Source of the DNA: Sinonovacula constricta
Taxonomy: Eukaryota; Mollusca; Bivalvia; Cardiida; Solecurtidae
DNA: 64,000 bases
Assembly (NCBI GenBank): GCA_007844125.1
Contig: CM017561.1
Span: 60,552,756-60,616,755, forward strand
Direction of reading: 5' to 3'
The notes beneath the pieces are model-generated. The model saw only the letters and a program-made list of their open reading frames with translations, searched no databases and had not been told where the DNA came from. Of this stretch, positions 25,957 through 36,850 are shown one piece after another; within the stretch, counting starts at the first letter, position 1; each line of letters begins with the position of its first letter. The position numbers were made by a program, and so were the translations under genes.

Positions 25957-26051
25957 GTGCCAATTGTCTCTTTAAAATCATACTTCTTTCGTATGTCGCA
26001 GTCCTTCTTTTCCCTTTTCTCGCAATCGTTCTTTTTCCCAAATAAAGGCAT
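25957..26051 (-). CDS. CAMK1: CaMK1-type kinase, first coding exon (gene continues off this exon)
   Basis: Reading the minus strand from the ATG at 26051-26049 gives 31 codons plus two bases, ending at a strong GTGAGT donor (complement of 25956-25951). The peptide starts MPLFGKK, is rich in Lys, Glu and Asp, and ends IRKKYDFKETIGT. Invertebrate calcium/calmodulin-dependent protein kinase I begins with MPLF, and its kinase domain starts with a YDF(K/R)(E/D)xLGTG stretch, so the exon stops exactly before the glycine-rich ATP loop (GAFSxV). The phase 2 donor after the second base of Thr fits that junction. Established role: a cytosolic Ser/Thr kinase activated by Ca2+/calmodulin and by CaMKK. 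Only this exon was found; catalytic motifs such as HRDLKPEN should be in later exons, beyond position 1 or unrecognised by eye. The identification rests on about 20 diagnostic residues plus the splice site. Confidence 0.5.
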
Positions 26052-26170
26052 GTTCCGTTTGATAACAACAACAATATTCCTAACCTACATTTAACAACTC
26101 AATCGTGCACGAATAACTCAGGACTTATCAATACAGCTACAGACAGTCAACTAAAGTGAATCGATATTCG

Positions 26171-26178
26171 TGACGTCA
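26171..26178. promoter_or_regulatory. Perfect CRE palindrome upstream of CaMK1
   Basis: TGACGTCA, the full cAMP response element bound by CREB/ATF factors, lies 120 bp upstream of the CaMK1 start codon. It is followed by a CpG-containing stretch (GCGCGC at 26187-26192). CRE function is established for this octamer in animals; its use here is inferred from position. Confidence 0.5.
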
Positions 26179-26835
26179 CCAAATTGCGCGCACCTGTTTA
26201 CATAGATAATCAGTTTCAATAACGATTTCAGCTCCGCTGCAGTATTCCATTTACAAGGCCCAGTTGTTTCAATGCATAAAGCTACTGTAAAAGGAGAAGC
26301 ATATAAACAGATCACCGGGGTTTCGTTTTGTGGACTTAAATTTAATAAGTTTCAGTGAGCAAAACAATTAATAATTAAATAGATCTACACATTCAATTTT
26401 ATTTTGAACGATTTGGTTGACGATCAGATAAACTGACGGCTTCATTGTTTATTGTGTCTTATTTCGCAAGCAAGATGAAAGATATTAATTTGATTACAAA
26501 TCCTCCATGATAATATCTTATTTAAACAGATACTTTAAACAGATGATATAAAACGAAATAAAGTCAATATCATAAACTCGTTTTTTCACTTTAGTATCTG
26601 TCAGTTAGTATCGACTTTGTTTCAATTTAAAAATGAATCATTTTGTTTTTATCATAGGTGCCAATGTCCAGATGTTAGAGTGACATTAGGTTTGACGGAA
26701 CATACGCCCCAATTAGCATGGAATCCACATGATGCAAAACAGTTATAAAATAATAACACATTAATTTGCTATTTAAAGCCAGTGGTATCAAGTAAAACAT
26801 CAGACAGTTATATTGGTGGTGGGTTATTACCTCGC

Positions 26836-27050
26836 CCAATCTGCATAAGAGGTGGAGAATGGGGCGGGGCTTGTATAGTTATATCATTGGCCCGAATTTT
26901 CAACCTCTGAGCTCGAGTCTGATACCATTTCCAGGCGTCTTATTGGACAGGTTTGAGAGACAGATCATTGGTAGCCAATCAGATTATTGTAATAAGTCTC
27001 CGATTCAAGTTCACTGCTTGAAACGAAGATTTGTTTTAGATAACTCCAAT
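26836..27050. promoter_or_regulatory. CCAAT/GC-box cluster between CaMK1 and TUSC2
   Basis: A GGGGCGGGGC box lies at 26861-26870. CCAAT pentamers on either strand lie at 26836-26840, 26886-26890, 26942-26946, 26967-26971, 26975-26979 and 27046-27050. This is several times more than expected in AT-rich sequence and resembles an NF-Y/Sp1 promoter. It sits about 0.8 kb upstream of the CaMK1 start codon and about 1.8 kb upstream of the TUSC2 start codon, so it could serve TUSC2 (through a 5' non-coding exon), CaMK1 or both. The promoter role is inferred; the motifs are directly visible. Confidence 0.5.
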
Positions 27051-27204
27051 TTAAGACGTTTGTCACGAATTCTATTCCAAATATGGAATATGTCGGGAAT
27101 CGTTTGAATGGTCCCTGTTGAGCCCATTTGCTTTACAGATTCAAAAGGGAACTACTTAGATTTCATTTTTGCATCAAATACTTATGTTGTAAAAACATTT
27201 GTAG

Positions 27205-27345
27205 ATCTAAATCTTGAGGAGCGTTTGGAGTCGCCGACTTGTACATTTTAGGCGAGAGGGTGACCTGCATTGCGCGGGTGGTTCTAACCAGACATGATGT
27301 TTTAGGATCTTCCTTCACTAATGGGTGGCGCCAATAAGACCATAC
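27205..27345 (+). repeat. SINE-B body fragment
   Basis: Contains GAGGGTGACCTGCATTGCGC, GGTGGTTCTAACCAGACATG and CTTCCTTCACTAATGGG, diverged from the family body. It lies between the CCAAT cluster and TUSC2. Confidence 0.5.
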
Positions 27346-28149
27346 TGTTGTCGTTGTGTAACAAAACAAAACAAAAAACAAAACAAAAAAACAACAACAA
27401 AAAAACAAACAAACAACAACAACATAAAAAAGAGAAAAACCAACAAACTAACTAACTTAACAACAGCAACACCAAAATATACGCAGGTACGTATGTGTGC
27501 AGGTATGCATGTGGTAGGCGTAAATTACATCATTGTGTTACATCATTTATGAATGAACTCCTTTGACGTGCTTTACATATAGAATTACGCGTTTGATGTT
27601 CTAGAAATAGCTTAGTGTGGCAGATGTTATAAACAAAGCGTATCTAATGCAGGCATGGAAAGTTAGTATAACGCAAAGAATCGATGCTACTGCTTTATCG
27701 TGTTATGGACCAAAACGTTGACTATCTAAACTATTCTCTTATAACTATTCATTAAAACGATAAAAAAGGATATTATGAGTGATTAGATGACGTATGCATA
27801 ATTATCGGTGAAACATTTGTCACTGGTTGGATGTACATGAGTATATGGTGTTTCCTCACACACTTATGACATGTAATCATGATATAACATATAGTGTTAC
27901 GGGAAAATACAATGAAATTAGTTAAGAGGGATGAATTGTGTAATTTATTTGTGTAAGTATTTAAAAAAATACAATGTCACGATCCGATCAAAATATTATC
28001 ATTGATATATTTATGGTCGAAATTTGATTTCACCGATAGCCCTGTAGTACAAGCAAATTCGACTTTTCTTGACCCCTCTATTTACATGATCACCACGTAC
28101 ACCTGTATGCACATGGGGGATTATGATGTCCAGTTTTTTTTTGTTTTGT

Positions 28150-28359
28150 TGTTTGTAAAAGAGTGGAGTTGTGAAAACATATACATGTAAGCTTTAAATA
28201 CTAAATTGTAAATTTTGTATGTTGACTGCTTAGGTAAAAGTAAGGGTTCCTTACTGACTTACTGTATTTTATATTTATAGTATTTACTGCCACAAAGTTG
28301 AATAGATCTTGATTCATACCCCGCCACCCCACCCCCAAGAATTTCTGGATCTGCCCCTG
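28150..28359 (-). mobile_element. hAT-like MITE family C, copy 3 (truncated)
   Basis: Matches copy 2 from AAAAGAGTGGAGTTGTG through AAGTTGAATAGATCTTGATT to the terminus GGATCTGCCCCTG. The G-rich left end is missing. It is followed within 10 bp by a SINE-B fragment (28365-28410) and lies about 0.5 kb upstream of the TUSC2 start codon. Confidence 0.5.
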
Positions 28360-28842
28360 AGATGTATGCCTAGGTAAACCCACCAGCGCACCACGGGTCA
28401 GCGAGAAGAGCCCCTAGCCCATCCACAAATATATCCACTTATTATTTTCATGCTGTGCCTTGTAACCATGTTGTGTTATGTTCGATCGGAGGGACTGGAT
28501 GCGCCGATTTATCTACGGTAGACAACTGTAAACATATCGTTTTTTGATTCCTTTATGAGTTATTTACCCTACCAGTTCTCGATTTAAATTTTTGCCTTAT
28601 TTCTGTTGTTTCGGATCGATTAATATTGGCATGTACGTTTTCATTAATAGTTATTTAATATCTGTGTGAAGCATATTTATATCAGTTACAAAACACTATA
28701 CATAACTATTTAGAATTTTAAGAACATTGTTCATTCGCTTGGCGTACAGCTTTGTATTAATCAATACAACCGATAATGCAATGGCGATCTATTAATTTAG
28801 AGTAGTTCATTATGAAATAGGAAACTTTTTTCTGCAACAGAA

Positions 28843-28979
28843 ATGGGCCAGAGTACCTCAAACGTTGCCCGAAAGGTCTCAAAGTCTGTATCTTCCTTAT
28901 TTTCTTCAAGTACAGACGCAAATGATCAGACAACGTCTGGGCGATTTGCAGTTAGTCCATATATCTTCAAGAGAACTGG
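28843..28979 (+). CDS. TUSC2: TUSC2 coding exon 1
   Basis: This exon carries 45 codons plus two bases of a glycine codon. The ATG at 28843 is chosen because Gly2 follows directly, matching the family's myristoylation signal, and the next ATG upstream (28812) runs into a stop after one codon. A pyrimidine tract ending in CAG sits at 28826-28840, two bases before the ATG, so the start may lie just inside the second transcribed exon, with a non-coding exon upstream. The donor is GTAAGT at 28980-28985. Confidence 0.5.
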
Positions 28980-31900
28980 GTAAGTAACTCTAACCACTAA
29001 GGATGATGATGCTCTAATTTAGATGGTCACTGAATGATTAATACAGGTTCGTACAGATTGATTAATACATGTTCTTTAAGTTCATACCAAATTCTTGCAA
29101 GAACGTAAATGTGATTTTTCATTGTCATTTTGTTGATTTCATTGTCTGTTCACCAGGAATGTTAGTCAATTTGGTATGGCCTGCAACACATACCTGTGAA
29201 CTTTTGAAGAGGCCAAAGAAGGATATGTCCTCATGGAAAGTGGGAGATTTGTTATTTTCATATAAACAAAGATGAAAGTTATCTGTTTCCAAGAAGGGAG
29301 ATTTATGAAAATGTGTTTAGCACCACTTTTGTTCAAATAATTTTGAACCTTAAAAGTGGGACTCTCCCTCTGAAAGTGGGAGAGTTCACATGTGTGCCAA
29401 CATCCTAAAACCAACTGCAGGGCTTTGATTACATCTTTAGTAGAAGCTGTTTACAGATGCTTTCTCCTCCAAAAATTGCTTCAAAATCATACATTTTCCC
29501 CAGAAGTAACTTTACATCAGGTTTTTCATTCCCCTTTACAGAAGAAATCCTGCTATTTTCCCCAAAATTATAGGGCATGGGCCCCTTTCCCTGGTAGTGA
29601 AAAAAAGCCTTGAACTGGGCTTACTTTTAAACTAAGCCTTGTCAATTTGAGCGTGTATCTACAACCCCCTAAACTAAATAAAATATTGCAATGCTGGTTG
29701 TATTGTTTTTTATAGTAAAGCTGTTAAAGGTTGTACTGGGCCTACTTTCAAACTCAGCCTAGTCGGCTTTGGGCAGCTAAGTTTGATCAAGAATTGATTT
29801 ATTAGAGAATGCATCGTCAGTCATAAAGTTTTCTCATTCATTTAATTTGCTAATTTTTAATCTTTGAGTGATTTTTTATTTTTATTGTGTCAACTTACTG
29901 TAATGATAAGAATGGTCTTTTTATAACCCATGACTTTGTAAGTTATTTCATGATTAAAGCTAAACTAATTTATGCAGCCTGAATATTTAAAGTAAAAAAA
30001 AGAAACAATTGTTTTTAGGGAAAAAAAGTGGGCTTCACTTGAAGAAAGAAATTGACCTATTCTCATAGTGTTGACCAGTGTTGATGTTTGATTAAACATT
30101 GTAAACATAAATTTGTCATAAAACCTGGAATATTTGTTCACTTTCAACATCAGATTCCATTTCAGTAGGGCAGGATACTTTAAAATTGTTTTCGGCACAG
30201 CCATGCCCCTTTATCAACTTAGAATTTTATGTGTCTGTTAAGGTTTTTATAAAAGATAGTTATAGATATACTTTCCTATATTGAGAAGAATGGAACTTGC
30301 TGCTCACTGACATCTCTCGCATAGAGGGCTGCTTAATCTTGTTACTTTTTTTGTTATATGGCTCTGTACCTAGAAACAGATGAGAAAGAAGTCATTTAAA
30401 TTGCATGTTTTCTGTTACTCCCATATTCTTTTACATTTAATGCTTCTCATTTCAGGTCCATGTTCTTTGATGAAGATGGAGATTTGGCTCATGAGTTTTA
30501 TATAGAAGTGAAGAATGGCAAAAAATATGTGATGAAACGATGTTTTGATAATTTAACACCAGAGGTAGTTTTGATCATTTTTTGTGCTATACCCTTAACC
30601 CGTTCACTGCTCTACCCCAGTTAACCTGATCGAAAAAATTGCTTTCTATGTTCCGTACCCCAAGCAATGCTCCGGTTTATTGTGTAGCTGTTAAGTGTTT
30701 AGAAAATATAATGCTTGTTATCTTTATCAATCCAATATTTTGCTGAATTGTCTTACATTTCCTTTATGTTGAAGTCACTTTGCATTTGGTTTTATTTGGT
30801 ATTTGGTAACATTATGACTTTTGCAGATTTTCATCTTGATTGCTTGATATGGTGCCAGTATACCTTTGAAAATTATAATACTTTGTAATGACACATTGGT
30901 GTTATGAAGATATGTCAGAGTTTAGATAATGAAATCTATCTGACAAGCTTACAACATCTTTTATCAGTGATGGATTATCAAATAACAAATCTAAAAGCTG
31001 GGGGGGGGGGGAATGTTGTCAAAGACAACTTGAAGCGTACACCTTAGAATAAAAAAAAATTCTTATTGAAAAATCCAAACATACCAAAAATAGAAACTAT
31101 ATAAAGTAATTTAAGAAGCCAAGAAATAGGTTTATCAACTACGTCTAGAACTAGAAAAGAAATGCAGTTTTACAGTACCAAAGTCAAAACAAACTGCTTA
31201 TATTCCATGGCATATAGGAAGCACATATATACAAAGGGGTTAACAAGGAAGAGCATGGGTGTGAGACATTTCATTGCAACGCGGAGAGCATGATCTTTAA
31301 ACATGAAGATGAATATCATGGGAACTAAACACTTTTACACTGTCGGTTCATTTCATAAATATGTGAAAGTAACTAACTGTAACACATGAAAACTATACTA
31401 TCTGCTACTTTGCTTTCTTCTATGTTGTCTGCTACATGTTTCTGTAATTACAAGTTGCTTTGTTTACATCAGCATACAGTAAAACCTCTCGAAGCAGCAC
31501 CTCTAAGCGGCAGCTACCTCTAAGCAACGGCAGTTAAATTTCCCCCTAGTAATTTTCAGCGCATTTTAACCTCTTATCAGCAACTCCTCCGCGAAGCGGT
31601 AAGCGGCCTGTAATTCTTTTCCCTGAGGCTAGTTTAACCTCTGCGTAGCAACACCAGTGCAGCTATTTTTAGAACAGTCTGTCGCGTACACCAGAAATGT
31701 CACGTGGTCGGCTGATCACTGCTTATACCCTGTTGAGAAGGTGTTAATTGGAATCAAGTTACAGTTGGATGGAAAACCAACTGCATGCTACAAACATGCC
31801 ATTTACCTTACGTAAGAGCAGAGGGTTACTGCAATTAAGTTGTTAGAACAAGGAAGGTCAGCACAGTCTATTGCTACCGAGTTGGGCTTCTGCAGAACTC

Positions 31901-32695
31901 AGATACAGGTCCGTTACTGACGAAATTGTTTTTGTAATAGACAAGCAAATGCTGATTGCCTATATTAAATTGTAGATATGATTTATGCCAGCATGTACAT
32001 TAAGTGAAGCTAAAGACTTTGCCAAAAAGCTGAGGGACTTTGCATGCGCTAGGGGGGATACAGTCATTTTGAATAATGTCATGAACATCACATCAGCCCT
32101 TAACAAAATGGACTTTTAGAAAAAACAAACAAAGATCAGTGACTTTTTTCAGAAGTAACTGCTGAGCGGACAACTAAATGGTACAAAACAACTAAATAAT
32201 GCTGAACTTACATATACAGTATCAGTGTACATGTACATACATTTACAAGTTTTTTCTATGTTCAACAGCTTGCGTTTTTATTATGTACATACATTTTAAA
32301 GTTTTTTTGTGTTATACAACTTGTTTTTTTTATCACCAATAAATTCTTCTCCATTCACTGATTTCATGTTGTACAGTTAAAATATCTTCACTATATCAAC
32401 TTTCTTTCATTTGCACCTACTTTCAAATTTGCATTGCTTTATAAGCAGTAAGAAAATTATATGCATCCAGGATAATTATTCAAATGAGTTAATTTTTATG
32501 TCTGTTATGAGTTTTATAAGAAGAATGTTTAAATTTCCAAATTTACTTTCTTTTCTATACTTGATTTCTCAGATTGTCCACTGCTAAAACCTCATACATG
32601 GCCTATGTTTATTTTTTCAGGGTGAAGTGGAGCTCCCCCATCCTCGGTTCAGTGTCGACTTTCCAACAGTGATCTGCAGAGCGCCATATAGTTGA
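28843..32695 (+). CDS. TUSC2: TUSC2 (FUS1) homologue, complete, three coding exons
   Basis: Joining 28843-28979, 30456-30564 and 32621-32695 gives one open frame of 106 residues ending in TGA; the human protein is about 110 residues. It begins MGQSTS, which fits an N-myristoylation signal (Gly2, Ser6), as in vertebrate TUSC2. A serine-rich N-terminus (about residues 4-32) is followed by the family core: FKRTGGSMFFDEDGDLAHEF-type sequence at residues 42-61, then a basic stretch and the C-terminal HPRFSVDFP motif at residues 88-96. Established for the family: a small membrane-attached, mitochondria-associated protein linked to calcium handling and apoptosis, and a tumour suppressor candidate in mammals. 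Intron 1 is phase 2 (GTAAGT..CAG) and intron 2 phase 0 (GTAGTT..CAG). The C-terminal residues (TVICRAPYS) differ from the vertebrate end. No frameshift or stop interrupts it, so it looks functional. Identification is from the recognised core and is strong. Confidence 0.5.
28980..30455 (+). other. TUSC2 intron 1
   Basis: This 1476-bp phase 2 intron has GTAAGT and TTTCAG borders. It contains a copy of the 200-bp inverted-repeat MITE at about 29190-29397. The remainder is AT-rich, and I recognise nothing else in it. Confidence 0.5.
29190..29397. mobile_element. MITE family B copy in TUSC2 intron 1
   Basis: About 205 bp with worn inverted ends CATACCTGTGAACT and AGTTCACATGTGTG. The interior aligns with 5328-5533, including CTGTTTC(T/C)AAG and AATTTTGAACCTT. 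It inserted between TUSC2 exons 1 and 2 and does not touch the splice sites. Confidence 0.5.
30456..30564 (+). CDS. TUSC2: TUSC2 coding exon 2
   Basis: The acceptor TTTCAG ends at 30455. The first base completes the split glycine codon, and 36 further codons end at Glu before the donor GTAGTT at 30565. It holds the most conserved block of the family, SMFFDEDGDLAHEFY, followed by a lysine-rich stretch. The exon phase agrees with both neighbours, which makes a chance match very unlikely. Confidence 0.5.
30565..32620 (+). other. TUSC2 intron 2
   Basis: This 2056-bp phase 0 intron has a GTAGTT donor and a TTTTTTCAG acceptor. It contains a run of 12 G at 31000-31011 and the decayed pogo-like transposon at 31476-32190. 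The rest is AT-rich without recognisable content. Confidence 0.5.
31476..32190 (+). pseudogene. pogo/Tigger-like transposon, internally deleted and inactivated
   Basis: The left terminus ACAGTAAAACCTCTCGAAGC with repeated CCTCTAAGCGGCAGC units (31476-31640) is typical of pogo/Tigger elements. 31816-31917 encodes a helix-turn-helix of the transposase DNA-binding type (EQRVTAIKLLEQGRS..SIATELG) and ends in a stop at 31918; it is one base out of frame with the upstream sequence. 32003-32158 encodes the C-terminal tail with one internal stop (32117-32119), then KKQTKISDFFQK, a canonical PCNA-binding PIP box. The DDE catalytic core is missing, and no right-hand terminal repeat is seen. It is a dead relic inside TUSC2 intron 2. 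Confidence 0.5.
32621..32695 (+). CDS. TUSC2: TUSC2 coding exon 3 with stop
   Basis: After a T-rich tract and CAG at 32618-32620, 24 codons run to TGA at 32693-32695. It encodes GEVELPHPRFSVDFP, matching the conserved C-terminal block of TUSC2. The last nine residues are not the usual family ending. Confidence 0.5.
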   Translation, partial: GEVELPHPRFSVDFPTVICRAPYS

Positions 32696-33745
32696 CCATA
32701 CATCATACTTAATTATGCATATATTTAAAATAACTCGACCATTGATTGGTTGAACAATTGACATTCCCGAGATATAATGATAATTATCCATGTTGTCTTA
32801 CCTCCTAAGCATTTAATCTTGCTCCTACTTAAAAATAATACATCAAATTGTATTATGATTTTCAGTCAACTGTAAGTTTTCAATTGTTTATACAGTGACC
32901 TGATACCAGTTGATCAAATTGCAGTGTCTAAATTTGTATTAAAATCAACCACAAAACATTGTGTAGCCACAATGAATGTATCATAGAATTTCTTCTGATC
33001 ACTAGATCATAAATTAAAATGCTGTCCTTCAAAAGCTTATGTTGTTGTAAGTTGGGAGAATCAAAAGTAATGCATTGGTTTTCAACTATTTTTAACCATA
33101 GCTTAATAACCAATGATATCTTTGAACTACTCTCACTAAGGGATCTATACTTTATGGTCCCTATTCTCTATCAAAATGTTGTGTAAACTCTGCATGAAGT
33201 TATGAACCAATGGCTAATGATTTAGTTATTATTATCAACAAATGTAGCCTGTTAAGAATGGTTACATGCCCAATGTTGTGAAAACCTGTTATTATTATTA
33301 TGATATGAGGAGTTCCGTTGGTACCAGATCCCCAGATAAGAGGTGTACAGCTCCTACTAATTCCCTCGCCAAACCCTTTATACATGTTACTTCTTTATTT
33401 TGTTCTCAATTTTACTGTTACAATTACTGCCAGAAATAAAGGGTTTGTTGAGAATTATGGTGTTTATGGCAACACAAAATCAGATTTACTCCTTTTATCT
33501 GGACTTTAGTGGTACCCACAACCTGCAGGTTGCAGTCATGGTGTTTGTTACTATTAAGTCATTTTTAAACACAAGTGACCATATTTGGACCAATACACTT
33601 AAATGCAGGATATGTAAAAAAGGCTTCATTTTTAAGCCACAAATTAAGACTCTTCAGGATGTCTTAATTAGTTTCCTGTTCTCATTTTTATAAGCGTATT
33701 ATTTGTTTAATAACATTTGTATTTATTGAATTTTAATAAAATAAT
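32696..33745 (+). other. Probable TUSC2 3' untranslated region
   Basis: This is the sequence downstream of the TUSC2 stop. AATAAA signals occur at 33435-33440 and 33735-33740, which would give 3' UTRs of roughly 0.75 or 1.05 kb. The transcript end cannot be fixed from sequence alone. No coding similarity is seen here. Confidence 0.5.
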
Positions 33746-34307
33746 TGTAACCAAATAATACCTATATATATATATATATGGCTAATTTCTTTTTGGTATG
33801 ATCAATAATGTCACAGTTTTATTTCAAAATATTAGCCATTAAGTCAGGTTCATATTCACTTTTTATTACGGTATATTAAAATAACACTATTTTTCCCATA
33901 AAAATGAATGAATAAACTTGTATAGATGTAATGTATAATCTAATATCGTTTTGACACATTTAGATTTCAGCAAGCATGTAATGATCATACATGTTTAGAA
34001 TATTTTTTTTAAAACTATATTAGTATATTCTGTTGCATACTTAAGTAATTCTAGATATTTTTTGACATCTCATCAACTAGAATCCTTATAAAATGAAAGT
34101 CATGTATTGCATAAATCTTCACACTGATTATATAGAAACCTATTAATTAGTAATTAATCAAACTTTTGCAAGTAGTATAGGTCCTATTCAACTAGCTCCT
34201 CCTGGGAGTTCTCTGAACATGATCTGTACTATTGTCTGCAGATCCTCTTGTAGTATATTTTGCAACATTAGCCTTAAGTTATTAGCAACTATTTTTTTTT
34301 AAATATT

Positions 34308-34486
34308 AGGGTAGTTCCTTGACCGGTTGGCCCGGTGTCGGAATAATGTGACTGGGTGTGGTATCATGCCAGGTGTTTATGGCATGCTATACACAGTGAA
34401 CTCAGCACTATATCTGCTTCAAGTGAACACCGTCTCCAAATAACTGAAATACTGTTGGTAGGATAATAAACACAATAAACAAACGA
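34308..34486 (+). repeat. SINE-A, 5'-truncated copy
   Basis: Body and tail (GGCCCGGTGTCGGAATAATG to CACAATAAACAAACG). It is the least diverged SINE-A tail in the window. The head is absent. Confidence 0.5.
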
Positions 34487-36548
34487 TAATCAATTTTTTA
34501 TTTTTATTTTTGTTTATTAATCAATACAGCATGAGAAGAATGTTAGAGTAACTTTAAAGACAATTTTGACACAGTTCTAATAAAGACGAGCTTAATATTC
34601 TCATGTCAATACAGTCTAGATTTTGTTAAATGCTGCTTTAAAAATGCACACATTAAGTTGTTTCTAAGTAATTAAATTTATGTTCAGCTTAACTTTATCT
34701 GGATTGAAAGTATGTGATAGAAAAAAAACCTTGCATCATTTGCAAAGCATTATTAAAATATTTAGTTCTTTTAAAACCCCAAATGGACATTCCCATTCAA
34801 CACATTATAAAATAATTCAACAATTTTTCTTGTATTGAAAGTTTTTCTTTTCTTTTTTTGTTTGAAAGACCATTAAGTTGTATTTTCTTCAGTTGGTATG
34901 TTTACAAATGATGTTTGTAGAAGTTTTTTAATCATAAAAATGATACTGTTTTTTATAAATGCTCCCTTAAGTGTACTTTGATTCAAGAAAAGAAACCATT
35001 CTTGCGTTGTCAAAAGTAGATCTGCCAAATCATATCCTTAATAAAAATAGTCACCCGTAATGCAATCCTTAAAATAGCAAGTTTTTGCTAAAGTATGCCA
35101 GTGACTTGCTGATTTTTGTCAGATCAAATATCATATTGATATTATGTTGTATTTATTGATGTTTATTATGCTTCGCGGCTGTCACAGTAGATGTCAGTGA
35201 TCATGTGTAATGTTGCTTTTTTATGAAGCCTGTGGTAAGTGGTAATGTGTAGTTTTTTTGGATGATGTTACATTAACGTCATAAAGACTCATTACCTAGA
35301 AGGATACATATACATTGCAAGTTTAGGAAAGTTATTAATAGTTTTTCAGAAATATTGGTTGTTTTTGTAGGGGGTTTTAAATAATAAAATGAATGTACCA
35401 GATATTTTTTCTTTTGGCAAAATAATATGAATTTGTGAAGTGTCTAAAAATCTGCAGCTTCAGAACACTTTCCACCAATCTAGAGATGATTATTTACACA
35501 ATATTCACATGATAATTCTTTTCAAGTACATATATCAAAATAGTTTATGAATAATTCTACTATGATTTGATTGTGATAAATGTATGTTGAGAATGTTGAT
35601 GAATAGATGAAAAGATATTAAGGATTAAGATGGTTTTGTTGTTCTCAGCTGCTAGTCAACTTTTTCATTTTTGATTTCATTTTTCAAACTAGTTATCAGT
35701 TTCTTCATTAAGGCTTATACTACCAAAAGTAACCACCACCTCAATGTTTGTATTTAAAAAAAAATCTGATTATTGTTTTTGCTAGAGCTGTACTGATATG
35801 CACCTTTTACGATATGGTATCAACATTGTATGATGCATCATATTATAGCCATGTATCATAGTTTTCAGTGCATTGCAATGAATTGTTGCATTTCTTGTGT
35901 TTGCCCTTTTTCACATGTGATCAATAATAAAATAATGATAGATATATGTTTACATTTTGCCACTGTTTTTTGTAAAGTTTATTTTAGCATTGTATGCAAA
36001 GTGTTGTAATCCTTTTCACTCAAAGTTGATACAATTAGCATTTTTGAATCGAAATATATTCTTTGTGTTTATATAATTGTGGACATAAGGGACAGAAAAT
36101 ATTAATGACATTTAAAAAAATTGAAATCAAAATTACAGTGTAAGAAGAAAATCTTCCTTTTTTGTCATTTGTTTACAAGTGTATGTGTACATAATCATTG
36201 CACTTGTCTTCATTATGATGTTATTAAAATTACCTATTGCAATTTTTAAATCATTGTTAAATATTCCAGTTTTCTTGTTCATAGATAATGAATTAGAGTT
36301 CTAATTAATTATTTCAAATATGTATTGTTATGTTGACTTGGTTCTTTTTCTTTTGTTTTATAATTTTAATGCACACTTTCAAAATGTTTAGATTAAATTG
36401 AAATAAAAAAATAAAAACACTGAGTAATAATCCCATTTTAATAATTTAGCTGCAAGTAATCTTGGATATTATATTGACAAAAATAATAAATGGTCTTTAA
36501 GAATATTTACAAAACCTTATATGTACTGTTGCACCATTGGGTAAGACT

Positions 36549-36660
36549 TCAGAATAATTCATGTGGGGTGGTTTTCAAGCTAACCTGCTGTGTGTCAGTG
36601 GTTCTTTCCATAATTGTGTCTGTGTGATGTAATAAAAAACAAAAACAACCAAACAAACTT
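36549..36660 (+). repeat. SINE-B tail fragment
   Basis: A body remnant (GTGTCAGTGGTTCTTTCCAT) followed by an AAAACAACCAAACAAAC tail, directly upstream of another SINE-B in the same orientation. Confidence 0.5.
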
Positions 36661-36671
36661 CAGCATGTGTG

Positions 36672-36850
36672 AAGGGGCGCTGATAGCATAGTGTTAGTGT
36701 TGCAGTCTTGTAATTCCTCTGATTGCTTAACCTCTCATTGTTTGGGTTCAAGTCCAGTTCCTAATAAACAACTTAATGTGCGAGGGTCTTCCAGCTACTT
36801 CCTCCACCAAAATAGCTTGATGACACTATAATGACTATAATTGTTCCCTT
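36672..36850 (+). repeat. SINE-B copy with internal deletion
   Basis: The head is GGCGCTGATAGCATAGTGTT with B box GGGTTCAAGTCC at about 36746-36757. The sequence then jumps from GGTCTTCCAGCT to ACTTCCTCCACCAAAAT, so the central body is deleted. Confidence 0.5.

Larger units (their letters stand above)
26179..28149. other. Intergenic region between the divergent gene starts
   Basis: Besides the CCAAT/GC-box cluster it holds a SINE-B fragment (27205-27345) and an A/C-rich low-complexity stretch of AAAC and CAACAA units (27356-27440). I saw no further coding exon. A 5' non-coding TUSC2 exon could be hidden in this stretch. Confidence 0.5.
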
